From contig OZ287702.1 in the NCBI GenBank assembly GCA_965649825.1, positions 496,001 to 560,000 of the forward strand: a stretch of DNA of 64,000 nucleotides. Direction: 5' to 3'. Of the stretch, positions 1-11,928 are shown one piece after another. The notes under the pieces are model-generated. The model ran no database searches. It saw only the letters and a list, made by a program, of their open reading frames with translations, and was not told the DNA's origin. The first letter of the stretch is position 1, and each line of letters starts with the position of its first letter. Made by a program: the position numbers and the translations under genes. Source of the DNA: Penicillus capitatus. Lineage: Eukaryota; Chlorophyta.

Positions 1-2286
1 ACTCGCCGTCGGAACCAAGTGAACGTGGCCAGCGTCATACGGACGGTAAAGCGTGATGCATTCCCGAACGCGTCCCTCTTCCTGCATCAGCTGTCGATCT
101 TCATTGCAAAGCTTGACGAGAATAGAAGCAATCAGATCGACACAGAGGAGCTGCACATGAGGACTGCGATGATTCAGTCCTAGAGAGGGGGCAAAGACCC
201 ATTGCATGAAACCCATGATCAATAGATTGCCAGCAGGGCACTCTGGAAGAAGCAACACATTCAGCACATCTATCACAACAGCGAGGCGCGTATATGCTTG
301 GTTCACTCTGGAAGACAGGATCACCTTTGGTGAGATTCTCAAGAGCCAGGCGGACATCCGATGTGTTGTCTGTCTTCTGACGTGCATCGGACGGAATCCT
401 TTGGAAATGAAACCAGTACCGTTATGGATCGCAACGGTTTGGCATTGAATGGTGTTCACTTCGTCATCATGCGTTGCCAAAACTCGCGTGCCCACTTCAA
501 AGCCGCATCAAGACAACTCTTGTATGCTTCATCTGGTGCTTCGGGGGATGGGAGATTCGCAGAGGACTATTCAACCCCAACAAACAGTTCCGCAAAATAG
601 CTGATGATCAGGTATGACTTGAAGGATCAACAGCATCAATGCTGTCGTCCATTGCATCTTGACGGTCGTGTGGTTGCCAATCTCACAGGGAGATGGATTC
701 TCTGTCTCGTCTGATGCAGCCGTCACCATCACTTCGACTGCTTCCTCGAAAATAATGGATCTTGATTCGTGTTGCCATTGAAAACAATGAACGATGGTGT
801 CTAGAGCACAAGATCAGATGTGACGTGGGGGTAGCACACACGTACAGAGTGCATTTCTCTGAAGCACGGGAAAGAGATGAAGGCGGGGACGCAGACATTG
901 AAGCAAGGTTCGGATGAGAGGTATGAGAATCGATGTCTCGATGGCGACATGCTGAATGAAGCATCCGAACAAACGCACCACCACTTCCACTCCATGAAGC
1001 CATGGACGGATTCCAGACTCCTCTCCTTGTCCTGATAGGCCATGACATGTCATAGAGACAGCAAAGAAGGGACGGTGTCTTCTGACCCAGCTGATCCTTA
1101 AGTGCGTTGGTCTGTAGTAGCGAATGCAATTGTGCCTTTATGATGTGGACCGTTGTCTCGATTACAGAGTCCAGCAACAGTCGCCGAGGAATGTCATCCA
1201 TTGACATCAATCTCAGAACGAACTCGACGGCTTCGATCTCACACGTCCACTCGGTCCATTCCGTTGTCGAACACTACATGCAGCACATGGATTGGTACGG
1301 TTGCAGATTTTGTGGAGGGCTTTACTGGAAAAGGTGCATGTGGGGCATCATGCTCTATTCCTTTCGCCATCACTCTCTCCAAACTCCGCAGTATCTCTGA
1401 CATGAGCGGATCTGCATCCGCCGAAATAAAAAGACGCTGGACAGTTAAGTGGCGAAAACGATCATTCAAAGTCTTCAGTTGATGTGACAGCTCTTGACGA
1501 TTCTCGGACATCTCTGGCATGATGCCATCCTCCTGTCTCTCCAGGCAACTCTTTAATACCTCCATCACTTGCTGAATGTCCCCCTCTATCCACAGCCAAG
1601 GTATTTATTACTCCCTCCTTTCATGTCAATGACAGAGATCATACCACTAGGAGATCTGGTGCTGAGAGTGGTCGGTTTTTTCTTCTCCTTGCATGTCCGC
1701 TGTCGTTTCTTTGGCCGAAGCGGTTCCTATACGGAACAGTCCGTCATGCCTGAGATCTCTCTTTTCTGCGAACCTCTCCAACGCACCTGACCATCGGCTG
1801 AGTTCTTCTTCCTTCTGACGTTTTCTTTCTTCTGCGTTGCTTGACAGATCGAACGCATTGACGGTTGATAACGAACTGCGTGACACACCACATCACTCTC
1901 TGCGTCACAGTATGTCTCTCCCTTGCCTTTCACTGTGGGTAATGCCTCGCCCTGTTCGGCAAACATCGCACTCAATCGACGCGTAACGTCTCCGAATTTT
2001 CCCTCCGCGACGTCTGGCTTTTTGAGCTGACTGGTTGCACATACTTAGTTCATTCCATATGATCTGACATTTCTTACACTGTATAGTCCAGTCTCTTGCA
2101 TTTCCGCAGCAATTCCGCCGCTTCCTGCACCATCTCGGACGTCACTTCGCCTTTTCCTCGTTCCATCGTCAGCAGTCTCGGCACGGGAGGCGAAAGAAAG
2201 GATGACATGTCGAACAACGAAGAACTCGTTATGAGACGCGGTTCGAGAAATTTCGCAACGTCCTCCTTATCTTCGTTGCGACGCAT
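1..2286 (-). CDS. Unrecognised multi-exon helical protein, 3' end beyond the window
   Basis: I do not recognise this gene. The start is placed at the ATG at 2286 (MRRNEDKEDVAKF), after which the reading frame must cross several introns. Clear exons on the minus strand include about 1970-2020 (PDVAEGKFGD), 1350-1580 (helical, with EGDIQQVMEVLKS and LNDRFRHLTVQRL), 1050-1300 (EAVEFVLRLMSMDD) and a frame that stays open from about 400 to base 1 (MGFMQWVFAPSL, VQLLCVDLIASILVKL). One intron is well defined at about 1274-1325: it starts GTAAAG, ends TGTAG and is 52 nt long. A second (GTATGATC to GATAG) lies near 1590-1650. Leucine-rich amphipathic helices suggest an alpha-solenoid or coiled-coil protein. 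Several junctions, for instance around 1700-1900 and 600-1050, are unresolved, so it could also be two genes. It is head-to-head with the helicase gene. Confidence 0.5.
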
Positions 2287-2363
2287 TCTCCTCTCGCCAG
2301 ATGTTTCTGAGATGTCGCGTCGTACTCTTTGCGCGACGAGACCCGGTGACCGCAATTCGTCAG
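2287..2363. promoter_or_regulatory. Short head-to-head intergenic interval, probable bidirectional promoter
   Basis: Only 77 bases separate the proposed start codons of the minus-strand helical gene and the plus-strand helicase gene, so both promoters and both 5' UTRs must lie in or overlap this stretch. No TATA box is evident. This is inferred from spacing alone. Confidence 0.35.
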
Positions 2364-5065
2364 ATGCATCGCGGTCGTCCTCATCGCGGCGGTCCCCATC
2401 GAGGAGGTCCTTATCGCGGCGGCAGTCCTTATCGAGGAGATCGATCGTTCAATCCTCCTCCAGCGCAAGACACGGCATCCAGTTGGTTTGGGCGAACCGT
2501 TCAGGAACGCAGCAGTCGAGGTCGGGATAAACGACGACGGCGACCACAGGAGAACGAGACACCGTCGTTGCCAAGCCATCGCGATCTTGAATGGTATCGG
2601 ACTCTATTCGGCCGCTGCATCGAGCAAGAACTGAAGGAAGAGCAGCTACAAGTCGAGGAACGTTTGCGCACATGGTCGTTGGAAAGACTGATTCGCGAGG
2701 GGTATACCCTCACGTACTGCCAAGCACGATTCCATGGACGATTGTTCGACAAACGCATCGTGCGCTTCTCCCAACAAAGAGAGAAGATGTTTTCTCACAT
2801 TTTCACTCATGGAGATCTCGTGACGATTAGCAGGTGTGATTGGATGTCTGATTTGTGCAAAGAGTGAGAAATGTGTGAGATGACAGGTCATCGCCGCTGA
2901 AAGCTGTCGATGCAGAAGGGGTCGTGTACGAAAGGCGAATGTCTTATCTCTCCGTCGTATTCGACAACGTACCCGACGACTTGCTCAGCACGGAATGGAG
3001 ATTGGACAAAGGCAGCAACAAAGTGGCCTATGACAGAATGCAGAAAGCACTGGCAGCCGTAACCACCTGGTCGATGAGCAATCCGCCACGGTGGCTTAGA
3101 GCATGCATCATACCGACTGCCCTGGTGCATCTCACCCCAGACCAACAAAACAGGTCATCGGACTCCATCACTACGATATGTTGCCAATGGAGTGATGTTG
3201 CAGGGCGCCGGATGTGTCTCTGATTCTGCGTGGGTGTCTGTCGAGCGTCCCAATGGCAAATGACCATCAAGAGATGGGTCATGTGCTGCGGTCCATGCAA
3301 AGCCCGCTCTCGTCAGAAAGACTGAACAGCATTCGAGCAAAATTGCAGCAAAATTTTTTTGGCGGCTCAGGTCTAAACGAGAGCCAAACCCATGCCATTT
3401 GTAATGGTCTGGAGCATCGGCTCACTCTGATTCAAGGACCGCCCGGAACGGGAAAGACATGGACAGCCGTGCATCTGATCAAAGCCTGGAGAGAAGTGCA
3501 TACGAATGAAGGGCCTATTCTTGCCACAGCCCAGAGCAATGTCGCCGTAGATCAACTGCTCTCCGGTTGCCTGAGGCTTGGCCTGAATGCCGTCCGTCTG
3601 GGTCAACCAGTACGCGTGACAGAAGACCTGCAGAAGCGCACTCTGGATGCTCTTCTCCAACAACATCCACAGATGAAAGAAGTCGAGCACATTCGAGAAG
3701 AAGTCCATCGTCTGCGTTCTCTCAAGGGAAAGGTCCATGGCCGAGATATCGGATTTCTGCACCGAGATATGGGAATGAACACAAAGAAGCTCAAGACGAT
3801 GATCGATGACCTTTCAAAGGAAGTTGTGGCCTCTGCAGATGTCATCTGTGCCACGTGCATCGGCGCTGGATCCGATTTGCTGGAGGGGATAAAATTCAGC
3901 TTCATCGTCTTGGATGAAACGACACAGTGTACGGAGCCGGAAGGATTGGTGCCCTTAGTAAAGGCCAAAGAAGATGCCTCTGTACTCTCGCATACTACGG
4001 CAGAGCAGGAGAACAGAGCGATTGTGGATGTAGGTGGTCCTCATTGGAGACCATCAGCAACTGCCGCCAACGGTGCTCAGTCAAGAGACGGAGACTAACC
4101 GCATTCTTGGCGTTAGTCTGTTCCAGAGGTTTGTCGTCATGAAGGAGCAAATCGCCTCCAATCACGCTGTCTCTAAGACACTGTCGCTTCTGTCCTTCCC
4201 TCCGGAGAGGATCCGCAGCTGGAGCTCTTTCGTAGAGCCATTATTTAAGAATATACAGACAACCATGCTTCGCGAGCAGTACCGAATGCATCCGGTTCTG
4301 AGCCGATGGCCCTCGGAGCAGTTCTATGACGGAGCACTCAAAGATGCCTTCGATGTCGACATAAGGATACCGCCAGCTGGCATCCCTTGGGTCAAGGAAA
4401 AGGACAGTGATGAGCTCAAGGCTGCACCTCTGCTCTTTGTCTCGACCACCACCGGAAGAGAGGAGACGAATGGCAGCGGAACATCCAAACTAAACAAGAA
4501 GGAAGCACAGGTACCTCTGCACAGATACCAACCATACGCCCTGTCGTCCTAAGCCGCCATCTCTGTGCACTAGATCGTCGTGTCTGTTGTAAAGCGTCTG
4601 CTCAAAGGCAAAGGGGTCTGCCACACAGATATCGGTGTGATCTCGCCCTACGCTGCTCAAGTCCAGACGATCAAACAGTATCTGAAAGCCGATGGATATC
4701 AAACGTACCAGGAAAACGAGTCAATGGACGAATCTTTGAGCAAAGTCATCGAAGTCAAGACAGTCGATGGCTATCAAGTACACCCACTTATCCCTCTCTT
4801 CCATTCTCGCTTGGTCCCTCATCAAACGGACGTTTAGGGAAGAGAGAAAGATGTGATTGTTTTCTCTTCTGTCCGATCGAACCCTTCAGGCGAAGTTGGA
4901 TTCCTCGGCGATTACCGTCGGTTCAATGTGGCCATCACACGCGCCAGGAGAGGCCTCATTGTGATTGGCAATCCACAGACCCTCGAATCCGATGGTATGT
5001 GGCGCGCATGGCTACAGTATATCCAGCAGAGTCAGTATCTCATTGATGAGCAACTTCTACTGTAA
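2364..5065 (+). CDS. UPF1-like SF1B helicase of the IGHMBP2/SMUBP2 (Hcs1) type
   Basis: Predicted ATP-dependent RNA/DNA 5'-3' helicase. Proposed exons are 2364-2833, 2887-3153, 3204-3981, 4034-4510, 4574-4777 and 4838-5065 (807 aa). The five GT-AG introns are 50-63 nt, and each junction restores the family sequence. The N-terminus is an RGG/PYRGG-like basic stretch (residues 1-30). It is followed by the SMUBP2-style domain 1B (THGDLVTISR, YDRMQKALAAV). Walker A is GPPGTGKTWT (motif I), DETTQCTEPE is motif II, IGDHQQLPP motif III, QYRMHP motif IV, VDGYQGREKD motif V and NVAITRARRGL motif VI. The order and spacing of domain 1B place it with IGHMBP2 rather than UPF1, because the CH zinc domain is absent. 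No R3H or AN1 zinc finger follows, so it resembles the shorter yeast Hcs1. The start could lie slightly upstream, since the frame is open to about 2301. Confidence 0.92.
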
Positions 5066-5103
5066 TCGCACGTCACATCGTCGTCTGCAGACGGTTTTCG
5101 AAA

Positions 5104-5364
5104 ATGGAATCGGAAGGAATCGCTCCGCGAGCGACCGACGAAGGTCCATCCCGGCCTCCAGACGAAAGACACTCGGCCTGTCCCATCATCGAAAGCCGAC
5201 GCCGATCATCCTCACTACCACTGGAGGTGGCCTGGGACCCGTATCTCTTTGCCGTGGCGCCAGACGATAGCAAGAGTCCATACAATGAACATTGCATCTA
5301 CAATATCCCGCGCACGGCGAATCGTCTCCTACCGTTGCATCTCACTCCTTTTGAACCACCCTAG
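5104..5364 (+). CDS. Small hypothetical protein
   Basis: An 86-residue open frame starts at ATG 5104, 38 nt after the helicase stop, and ends at TAG 5364. The first half is Ser/Pro/Glu rich and disordered. The second half (VAWDPYLFAV, EHCIYNIPRTANRLLPLHL) is more ordered looking. No family is recognised, and a minus-strand frame overlaps it. It may be a real small gene or a chance frame in a 3' UTR. Confidence 0.3.
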   Translation: MESEGIAPRATDEGPSRPPDERHSACPIIESRRRSSSLPLEVAWDPYLFAVAPDDSKSPYNEHCIYNIPRTANRLLPLHLTPFEPP

Positions 5365-5434
5365 GCATGAGACATTGAGTGAGACATGCGTTTAAACAAT
5401 AGGGCTACAAAAGAGAACAACATATGTCGATGGT

Positions 5435-6580
5435 TTAAACCCAATCGCGTGGATTCCGGCAATGATCGAGCAAAACGGCCTCGGGTGATCCATCTGCTGG
5501 TTGCTGATCGTACTCCCATCGTGCCGTCAAGGGCAACGACATGAGAATGCTCTCGATACGTCCTCCCGTACGCAAACCGAACGTTGTCCCTCGATCGTAG
5601 ACCAGATTGAATTCGACGTAGCGTCCACGTCGCATCTGCTGCCATTTTTTCTGATCTTCGGTAAAAGGATCGTCCTTGTGCTTGACAATCAGAGGAATGT
5701 ACGATTCGACGACGTGATCCATGCAATCCTTCGAAAACGCGAGAAGGGTCTCGGGATCACGATCGTTCAGATCGTCGAAGAAAATTCCTCCCAGTCCACG
5801 TCGCTCGTTTCGATGCTTGATGAGAAAGTAGTCATCGCACCAGGACTTGAATTTCGGAAAGAAGGAAGGATCGTGGCGATCGCAGACAGACTTGTATGTC
5901 CCGTGAAAATGACGCATGTCGTCTTCGATCACATAACTCGGTGTGATATCCGTCCCCCCACCAAACCACCACTGCGGTGGAACGTGTCCCCACTGATCCG
6001 TCTCAAAGTAACGGTAGTTGAAATGCATCGTCGGGGCGTGGGGATTGTGTGGATGCATGACGGAACTGATCCCGGAAGCGAAAAAGGGTACGGGATCCGA
6101 CGGCAGTGTCATCTCTTGTCCCTTTCCCTGTTTCTGCGTTGCCGCGCGGTATGCCTCGGGAGCCATCGTCCCATAAACAACGGAGATGTTGACGCCCGCT
6201 TTCTCCCAGACATGACCATCCTGTAAGACGCGACTGATGCCGCCACCTCCTGCAGGACGGACCCAGGAATCTTCGTGAAAGGTCGTCCCATCGACCTCTT
6301 CCACGGCATGGCAGATAGCATCCTGCGATTGGCGAATGATCGATTCGAATCGCCCACGAAGACTATCGGCATCATCGATTCCTTCGCGTAGGAGCGATGT
6401 CGGTGTCGAATCGACCATCTTCTCGTCTTCGATCATAGCGAAACGCCCCACCGACTTTCGTCGGTTGACATTGAGCAAGCGGCGACCCGTCGATAGAATG
6501 CCGCGTTGTTTCTCGAAACGCGACGTCGTCGATCGCGTTAGACAACAGGGCGCCCGCGTCGACGTCAATGCAGCGTTCAT
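5435..6580 (-). CDS. CPOX: Oxygen-dependent coproporphyrinogen III oxidase
   Basis: Converts coproporphyrinogen III to protoporphyrinogen IX by oxidative decarboxylation, in the haem/chlorophyll pathway. It is intronless. The catalytic domain carries the HemF signatures [22 protein letters not shown] and [15 protein letters not shown], with the late IESILMSLP motif, and ends NPRDWV. The N-terminal ~75 residues precede the conserved domain and are rich in Ser, Thr and Arg with few acids, starting [13 protein letters not shown]. That fits a plastid or mitochondrial presequence. In-frame ATGs also exist at 6643 and 6655. I chose 6580 because the extra residues are acidic and would spoil a targeting peptide. 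It converges on the helicase gene and diverges from ASF1, with 115 nt between the chosen starts. Confidence 0.96.
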   Translation of the reverse strand: MNAALTSTRAPCCLTRSTTSRFEKQRGILSTGRRLLNVNRRKSVGRFAMIEDEKMVDSTPTSLLREGIDDADSLRGRFESIIRQSQDAICHAVEEVDGTTFHEDSWVRPAGGGGISRVLQDGHVWEKAGVNISVVYGTMAPEAYRAATQKQGKGQEMTLPSDPVPFFASGISSVMHPHNPHAPTMHFNYRYFETDQWGHVPPQWWFGGGTDITPSYVIEDDMRHFHGTYKSVCDRHDPSFFPKFKSWCDDYFLIKHRNERRGLGGIFFDDLNDRDPETLLAFSKDCMDHVVESYIPLIVKHKDDPFTEDQKKWQQMRRGRYVEFNLVYDRGTTFGLRTGGRIESILMSLPLTARWEYDQQPADGSPEAVLLDHCRNPRDWV

Positions 6581-6695
6581 GACAACAGGAACAGATCGGC
6601 TGTCTTCTGTACGTGATGAAATGATTCGATGAACCGTTTTCATTGAAGGTTCCATTTCGAACTGCTGACAGTATCGACGACGTCATTGTGTATTG

Positions 6696-7416
6696 ATGGC
6701 GGGCGTGAGCATCAAGAAAGTGACCGTTTTGAACAATCCGGCACGCTTTACGGATCCCTTTAAGTTCGAAGTGACGTACGAGGCGCTTCAAGACCTAGAA
6801 GACGGTACGATCCTTTCAGGCCCTTCACGCATCAGCCTCTGCTCTAGACCTCGAATGGAAGGTCCTCTACCTTAGTTGTGCAAACGATGCCGCATTGGAT
6901 CAAGAACTCGAGAACGTATTGGTCGGACCCATTTCTGCAGGCACCTACAAGTTTGTGCTTGAGGTGCGTCTGTCTGGGCCAGAGAGGCATTGTTGACATG
7001 ACGGTGCGTCCGTTTCTAGGCAGAAGCTCCGGACGGGACAAAGATACCGTCGGATGATTTGATTGGCAATACGGGTGTCGTATTGTCCTGCTCGTTCCTC
7101 GATCGTGAATTCGTTCGCGTCGGATTCTTCATCAACGTCGATTACGAAGACGAAGAGATGAGCGATAACCCACCAGACCCACCAGTCTATGAGAAGTCGC
7201 GCCCCATTTGCCTTCGATTGCAGCGTGCCATGTTGATTGTTATGTAGATTGATGCGGGACGTTGCCGTGGATGACCCGCGCGTCACGACAAAGCCATTGG
7301 ATCCCATTCCGCTACCTGTCGCTGTGGAAAACGAGGGCGATCGATCGGAGCGATTAGATCGATCGGAGGCGTCGAGCGACGCCGTCGCCGATCGTCATCC
7401 GGTTACCGACGTCTAG
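6696..7416 (+). CDS. ASF1: Histone H3-H4 chaperone ASF1
   Basis: ASF1 binds H3-H4 dimers and hands them to CAF-1 or HIRA during nucleosome assembly in the nucleus. Exons are 6696-6804, 6848-6963, 7020-7195 and 7248-7416 (189 aa). Introns are 43, 56 and 52 nt with GT-AG ends. The immunoglobulin-like core is intact: VLNNPARFTDPF, then DLEDDLEWKVLYLS across the first junction, VLVGPISAGTYKFVLE, AEAPDGTKIPSDDLIG, and FVRVGFFINVDYED with NPP after it. The tail past about residue 150 is acidic/Ser-rich with DRSE repeats. The conserved DPRV segment is recovered only when the third intron is removed, which supports that junction. Length is normal for algal or fungal ASF1. Confidence 0.96.
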
Positions 7417-7678
7417 TCGATGTGACGATCGAAATGATCATATCGTGTGCATTTGAACTGCGGCGGTTGTTTGGCATTTGTCTTAGAAAGAAGATAAATA
7501 ACATCCGTTTCGCACCATCCACTTCTCCGCCGTCTTGAACGAGCGAATTTCACAAGACGCGCGCTTCTTCCTTTTTTTGTATACTGTAAACTGGCGGACT
7601 TTTCGGCACGACGACGGCGCAGTCCGCTGTCACATTCCGGCGCTGTCGATTACGGTGGAGGCTCGGATACGGCATCGG

Positions 7679-10364
7679 ATGTTTCAAGTTGGGCCAAAGG
7701 ACCGTCCTTTGCGGCGCCAGATAATCTTCAAGGCGCTGCCATTCAACTCCAGTCCTCTCTCAGAAGTCCATTTCCTTCATGACGCGGTCAGCTCTTGCGA
7801 AACGCCAGATGCAGGTTTTGGATTTTCCGGGCGGATTAACTTTCTGACGGGGACGCCGGAAGATATCGCTGCCACATTGAACTGTGTATACAGTTTGCTC
7901 CAAAAGCTCCAGCACGAGCAGTTTCTTAAAGAAGATGCTCAAGCCGAGCACAAAAGATTACGCGTCGAAGCGCAGACGTACGAGCAGAATTTATCTCGAC
8001 TCCGTAAGGAGATAGAGGTCAAAGAACGTGATATAGCCACACTCAAAATTCGAGTGCATCTCCACTGCTGTATACGTGCGTACGGGTGTATGATCGCATT
8101 GTGTGATGTGACAGGGGCGTCAAGAAGTGGATCGACATTCAGAAGAACTGGCTGTCATGGTTCGAGATCGGGACGCCCTGCAGAAGCACTGCAATAACCT
8201 GACGAGGCGCCAAGTTCAATTTCAGCACGAAATTCGTCGCAAGGAGCTTCAGTACGAGTGGCTTCAAGAGAAGCTTCGCAATTACTTGGCAGAAAGAAGA
8301 CGAGACTTTACAGCAAGCATGGAAATCGTGGGTATGTTAAGGCAACAGGCACCGCAACAGCAGCAGAAGGACAAGAACAAGATGACATCGAAAATAGATG
8401 ACATGATGGTCTCTGTCTGTCTTCGGCATCAGTACTGTACTGTATGGACATCGTGTTGTCTGTTGTGCAGCCTGGTCGCAATGGAAATCCGAAGAGATCA
8501 GCCAACCGCGGCCCGAAGCTTGATGAGACCATGGTTAAAATGATCGTCACAGCTTACGAGGAGAAACAGAAGGAGTTGATGGCTGAAAATGAAGATCTTC
8601 AAGAAGCGTTGAATGGCATCAGGGTATGTGTCACATCAATGTCTAGCTGTTGCTGTTATGGCGTGTGTGATGGGATGGTGGTGTTCACAGAAAGAGTACA
8701 CGGATTTGATGAATGCGCAAATGGAGAAGGCTGAGGCCCAATCGAAGAGCTTCCAGAGAATGGACAGCAAAATCTTCACAACGAAACGTGACAGTTTGGA
8801 TGCGCATCGTCACCCGGGCGTCGAAGAGACACACAGTGGACTGTTGTCTCAAGGAACGACGGGTAAGTTCGGCATCGGATCCCCATCCCTTGCACCATCC
8901 GATTCTGCAACGACGTCGACCTCAGCCTGCCGCCGCAACAGCGGCGACCGCTATGAACATTCCGGAGGCGTTTCCGAGATTCAGGATGACGCGGAGGAGG
9001 AGATGCGACGAGAGGAAGACATTCGACGTCGGGCTGAGGTGCCAGACGGCGTCCTCAATGCAGAACATCCAGATCTGGTTCCGTGGCCGTTGCCTCATGA
9101 AGTGCAGTTGAGACAAACGCAAATGGATCGTGAGGGTAAAGAGAACAAAACCGGACAACAAGCAATTTTGGACACGGGAGAACACGCGCCGGTGCTACCG
9201 ACGGTTGAGGAAGAGCAAGAAGCAATGGCATCGTCAAGGAGTCTTCCAGAAGATGAAGAGATTCCCATCGATGCTGTGACACTAGCACAGCAGACGCATC
9301 TCGTTCTCACATCTCTTTCGGCTTCTGTCGAAGAACAGGATCTTCCCAAATCGCAGAGCGACGCATCGCCGCCTATCGATAGTGAGAGAAAGATCGATGC
9401 GCATAGCATCAAAGAGAAGAAGATACCTGAGAACAGCCCCTTTGCAGATCAGCCATCGCCTGAGAACAGGAGTCCGGTCGTGACGCGATCGAAAGGGAAT
9501 AAATTTACGTGGCCGCCGCCGTCGCCTTCTCCTCAACCGCGTGAAGAGCCGGCCCCTCGTCCCATGCGCTCAGCGCTCGGCAAACTGCCTCAACCTTCCA
9601 ATAAACCCGTCCCCAATGCTGCCCTGCTTTCAGAGGAGCAACTTAAAACGGAGCTGCGTACACGTGCCGTCGATGTCGAAGAGGCCGTGCGAGCTCTGAA
9701 GACAGCCTGCACAACAATGCAGCCTCAACATATGAGGAGTGTCATGGAAAAGCGTCTGCATATGGAATTGACCATGGCTGCCAATCTGGCCGAACAGCAA
9801 GAAGCCGTCGTGAATCTGGCCCTTGCCGGTCTCGAAAAGGTACGCAGGACAGCACCGGGTTCGGATCTCGAAGTGGAAGAGATGTCATTGACGGTGACCG
9901 CTTCTCTGAACAAGACAGAGTCTCTCGTGTCAAAGATGATGCAGCTAACGACAGAGCCCAGCAGCACAGAAATGGGTTCTCAACTCCAACTCCATCTTCA
10001 AGAAATAATGCAAGAATTAGAAGATCTCAGAGATAAGACAGCCAATCGCTCTTCTCTCATGTCAAGGGAAGGAACGCTGTCAACCCCTTCGGCAGTGGAT
10101 GTCGAACGGAGCATCTCAACACTGAGGGAACGTGCCGATGACTTAACAAAAGAGAAGGAATGGATAAGCAGAGCACGAGGCGATCTCCATGAAGATGGCT
10201 CTGCGGATGGAACAGTGGCCTCTCGTCGAACCTGGGCGGACAAAACCAAAGAGGATAAGGAGCGAAGAGAAGTTGATGATGATTTAACAACACCCGATGT
10301 GTATTCTGATGATGACGCTGCACCCACGGAAACTCTGAGCCGTATTCTCCATTCAAACGACTGA
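7679..10364 (+). CDS. SSX2IP/ADIP (Msd1)-like coiled-coil protein
   Basis: Exons proposed: 7679-8053, 8115-8408, 8471-8623, 8691-8862 and 8926-10364 (810 aa). The N-terminal third matches the ADIP/SSX2IP layout. A short globular part contains TPEDIAATLNCVYSLLQ. Long coiled coils follow (AEHKRLRVEAQTYEQNL, RKELQYEWLQEKLRNYL), then the KEYTDLMNAQMEKAEA block. SSX2IP/Msd1 proteins anchor microtubules at centrosomes and spindle poles together with WDR8, which is knowledge of the family and not visible here. The remaining ~450 residues are Ser/Glu/Pro-rich with a second coiled coil near 9650-10050 and an acidic C-terminus, and they have no counterpart I recognise. The 63-nt intron at 8863-8925 (GTAAGT to CTCAG) is a multiple of three without stops. 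The start is the first ATG, but the frame is open further upstream. Confidence 0.75.
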
Positions 10365-10628
10365 GAATGGAGAGCATCCTTTCTTTGTTGTTGAACCGTG
10401 TGACTGCAGTCATGTTGCTGCACACACAAACATTCCTGTCTTATATGTTTCATTTCATCGAGGCGGTTCTTTTTTCTTAAAGGCGGATGTTTTAATAAGG
10501 GCGTTAAGAGAAGGATTCTCCTTAAACATGTTCTCCGCAAAGATTAACGTTTATGTGTGATCGATTCTGTCCCTTTCCATTCTGCATTTTGTAAGAATAC
10601 ATACACAAGTGTCCTGAAGGACAGCAGA

Positions 10629-11767
10629 TTAAGGGAATGATCTCTGTTTGATTAATGCCGTCAGACGTGTCCATGAAAGTCCGCCGCCAGCTCCAAACCC
10701 GTCAAAACGCGCATGTGCTCCAGGAAAGACCTGGCGAAAGGCAGGACCGGTAGGTACGGCAACACTGAGGACACCCGATGCCGAAGCACTCTGTAGGAGG
10801 AAGTTGTGTGCACCCACTAATGCGCACTGTTGTACGCTGGATCCCAAAGAGGTGGCCATCGAGAGAAAGAACGATGGGTCGATTTCTGCAGGATCAATGC
10901 ATAGATGAAAAAGAGTGAGAGACGTGTGATGTGACCTGGCGGCGCCGTCTGTAGGAAGGACGGATCGATCGACATTCTGACTTGCTTCTCGCGCCGTCGA
11001 GCATTCATACTGGACACAAATGCCTCGGCCTCTTCTCTTTTTTTCTGTCGGATCTTGGTGCTCAGCTCTTCTTCCATTTCTGGTCTGGAAGTGGGCGATG
11101 GCCAAGTAATGGCAGAAATCTGAGCAGCGACCTCGCCAAAGAGTGGCTTCAGGGCGCTCCTCCATACGTCATCATTCTGATCGGACTGCGTTTGGGTGAG
11201 GACTGCCACGATGGCGTCATGATCCAAGACGTCATCCACAAAAGCGGCAACACCTAAAGAACGTATGCCATCGATGTGGTTCACGAGACATTGTGTGGAC
11301 AAGCAGACCTTGTCTCAGAGGAATGCGTTTTTCTTGAAGGAGTTCTTTCAGTTTGGCCTTCTTCAAAACGACCGTCTTCTTTGCCAATGCGTGATAATCT
11401 GATGAGGCAACCATACTCGGCCATCCCACCTGCAAGTATCATCTGGGTCGTCGTAGTTATGAGATGACGTTTTATAAATGCACTTTATCAAAGAACAATT
11501 CAACGAGTCCCTCCTCTGTGCCGTCGCCATGCCGGATCAGATCCTGGTAGACCTCTGGACCCCAGTTGGCACAATCCAGTCCCAAATCCTAAATCCACAT
11601 CTTGCTGCCCAGTGACACAGTGAGATGCCCACCGAGAAAGCGGCGTTAAAGGCAACACGATGTCCATCTCGCTGAAGATCGGCCACCACACCGTCGCATT
11701 CCAGGACCACAAGAGGCCGCAATTCGATCGACGCAGCATGTGTCCGAACGACGACACCTCGATGCAT
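10629..11767 (-). CDS. CbbY-like HAD-superfamily protein, probably catalytically dead
   Basis: Exons (minus strand): 11767-11633, 11588-11484, 11429-11309, 11253-10936 and 10885-10629, giving 311 aa; introns are 44, 54, 55 and 50 nt. The fold follows plant/algal CbbY-like phosphatases (xylulose-1,5-bisphosphate phosphatase family) from end to end: RPLVVLECDGVVADL, DGHRVAFNAAF, FFDKVGWPS, RIPLRQGVAAFVDD, IDPSFFLSMATSLGSS. Key residues are missing, however. Motif I reads ECDGV where the family has DCDGV (nucleophile Asp to Glu). The motif III lysine region is TAPPEIDPS. Motif IV reads ALVGAHNFLL instead of VVEDSAIGL. I infer a pseudoenzyme or a protein with changed function. The start at 11767 leaves a short N-terminus (MHRGVVVRTHAAS); an upstream targeting exon is possible. 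Confidence 0.85.
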
Positions 11768-11928
11768 GCCTTAATTTTGACACACGCTGCGATCGAGATG
11801 CTTGGAATACCATGTCTCTCTCGGTAACATGTCGATCGATATCGAAAACTCGGCCTTCGTGGATGTTGTGTGCCGATCGCTGCGATAAGGGATTTCATGA
11901 GATGCATTAACGTGTCCTCGAGATCGAA

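Noticed and set aside
8863-8925. Treating 8691-10364 as one exon
   Set aside because: The GTAAGT donor and pyrimidine-rich CTCAG acceptor at the typical local intron size favour splicing, although the frame is open. Left as an open question in the findings.
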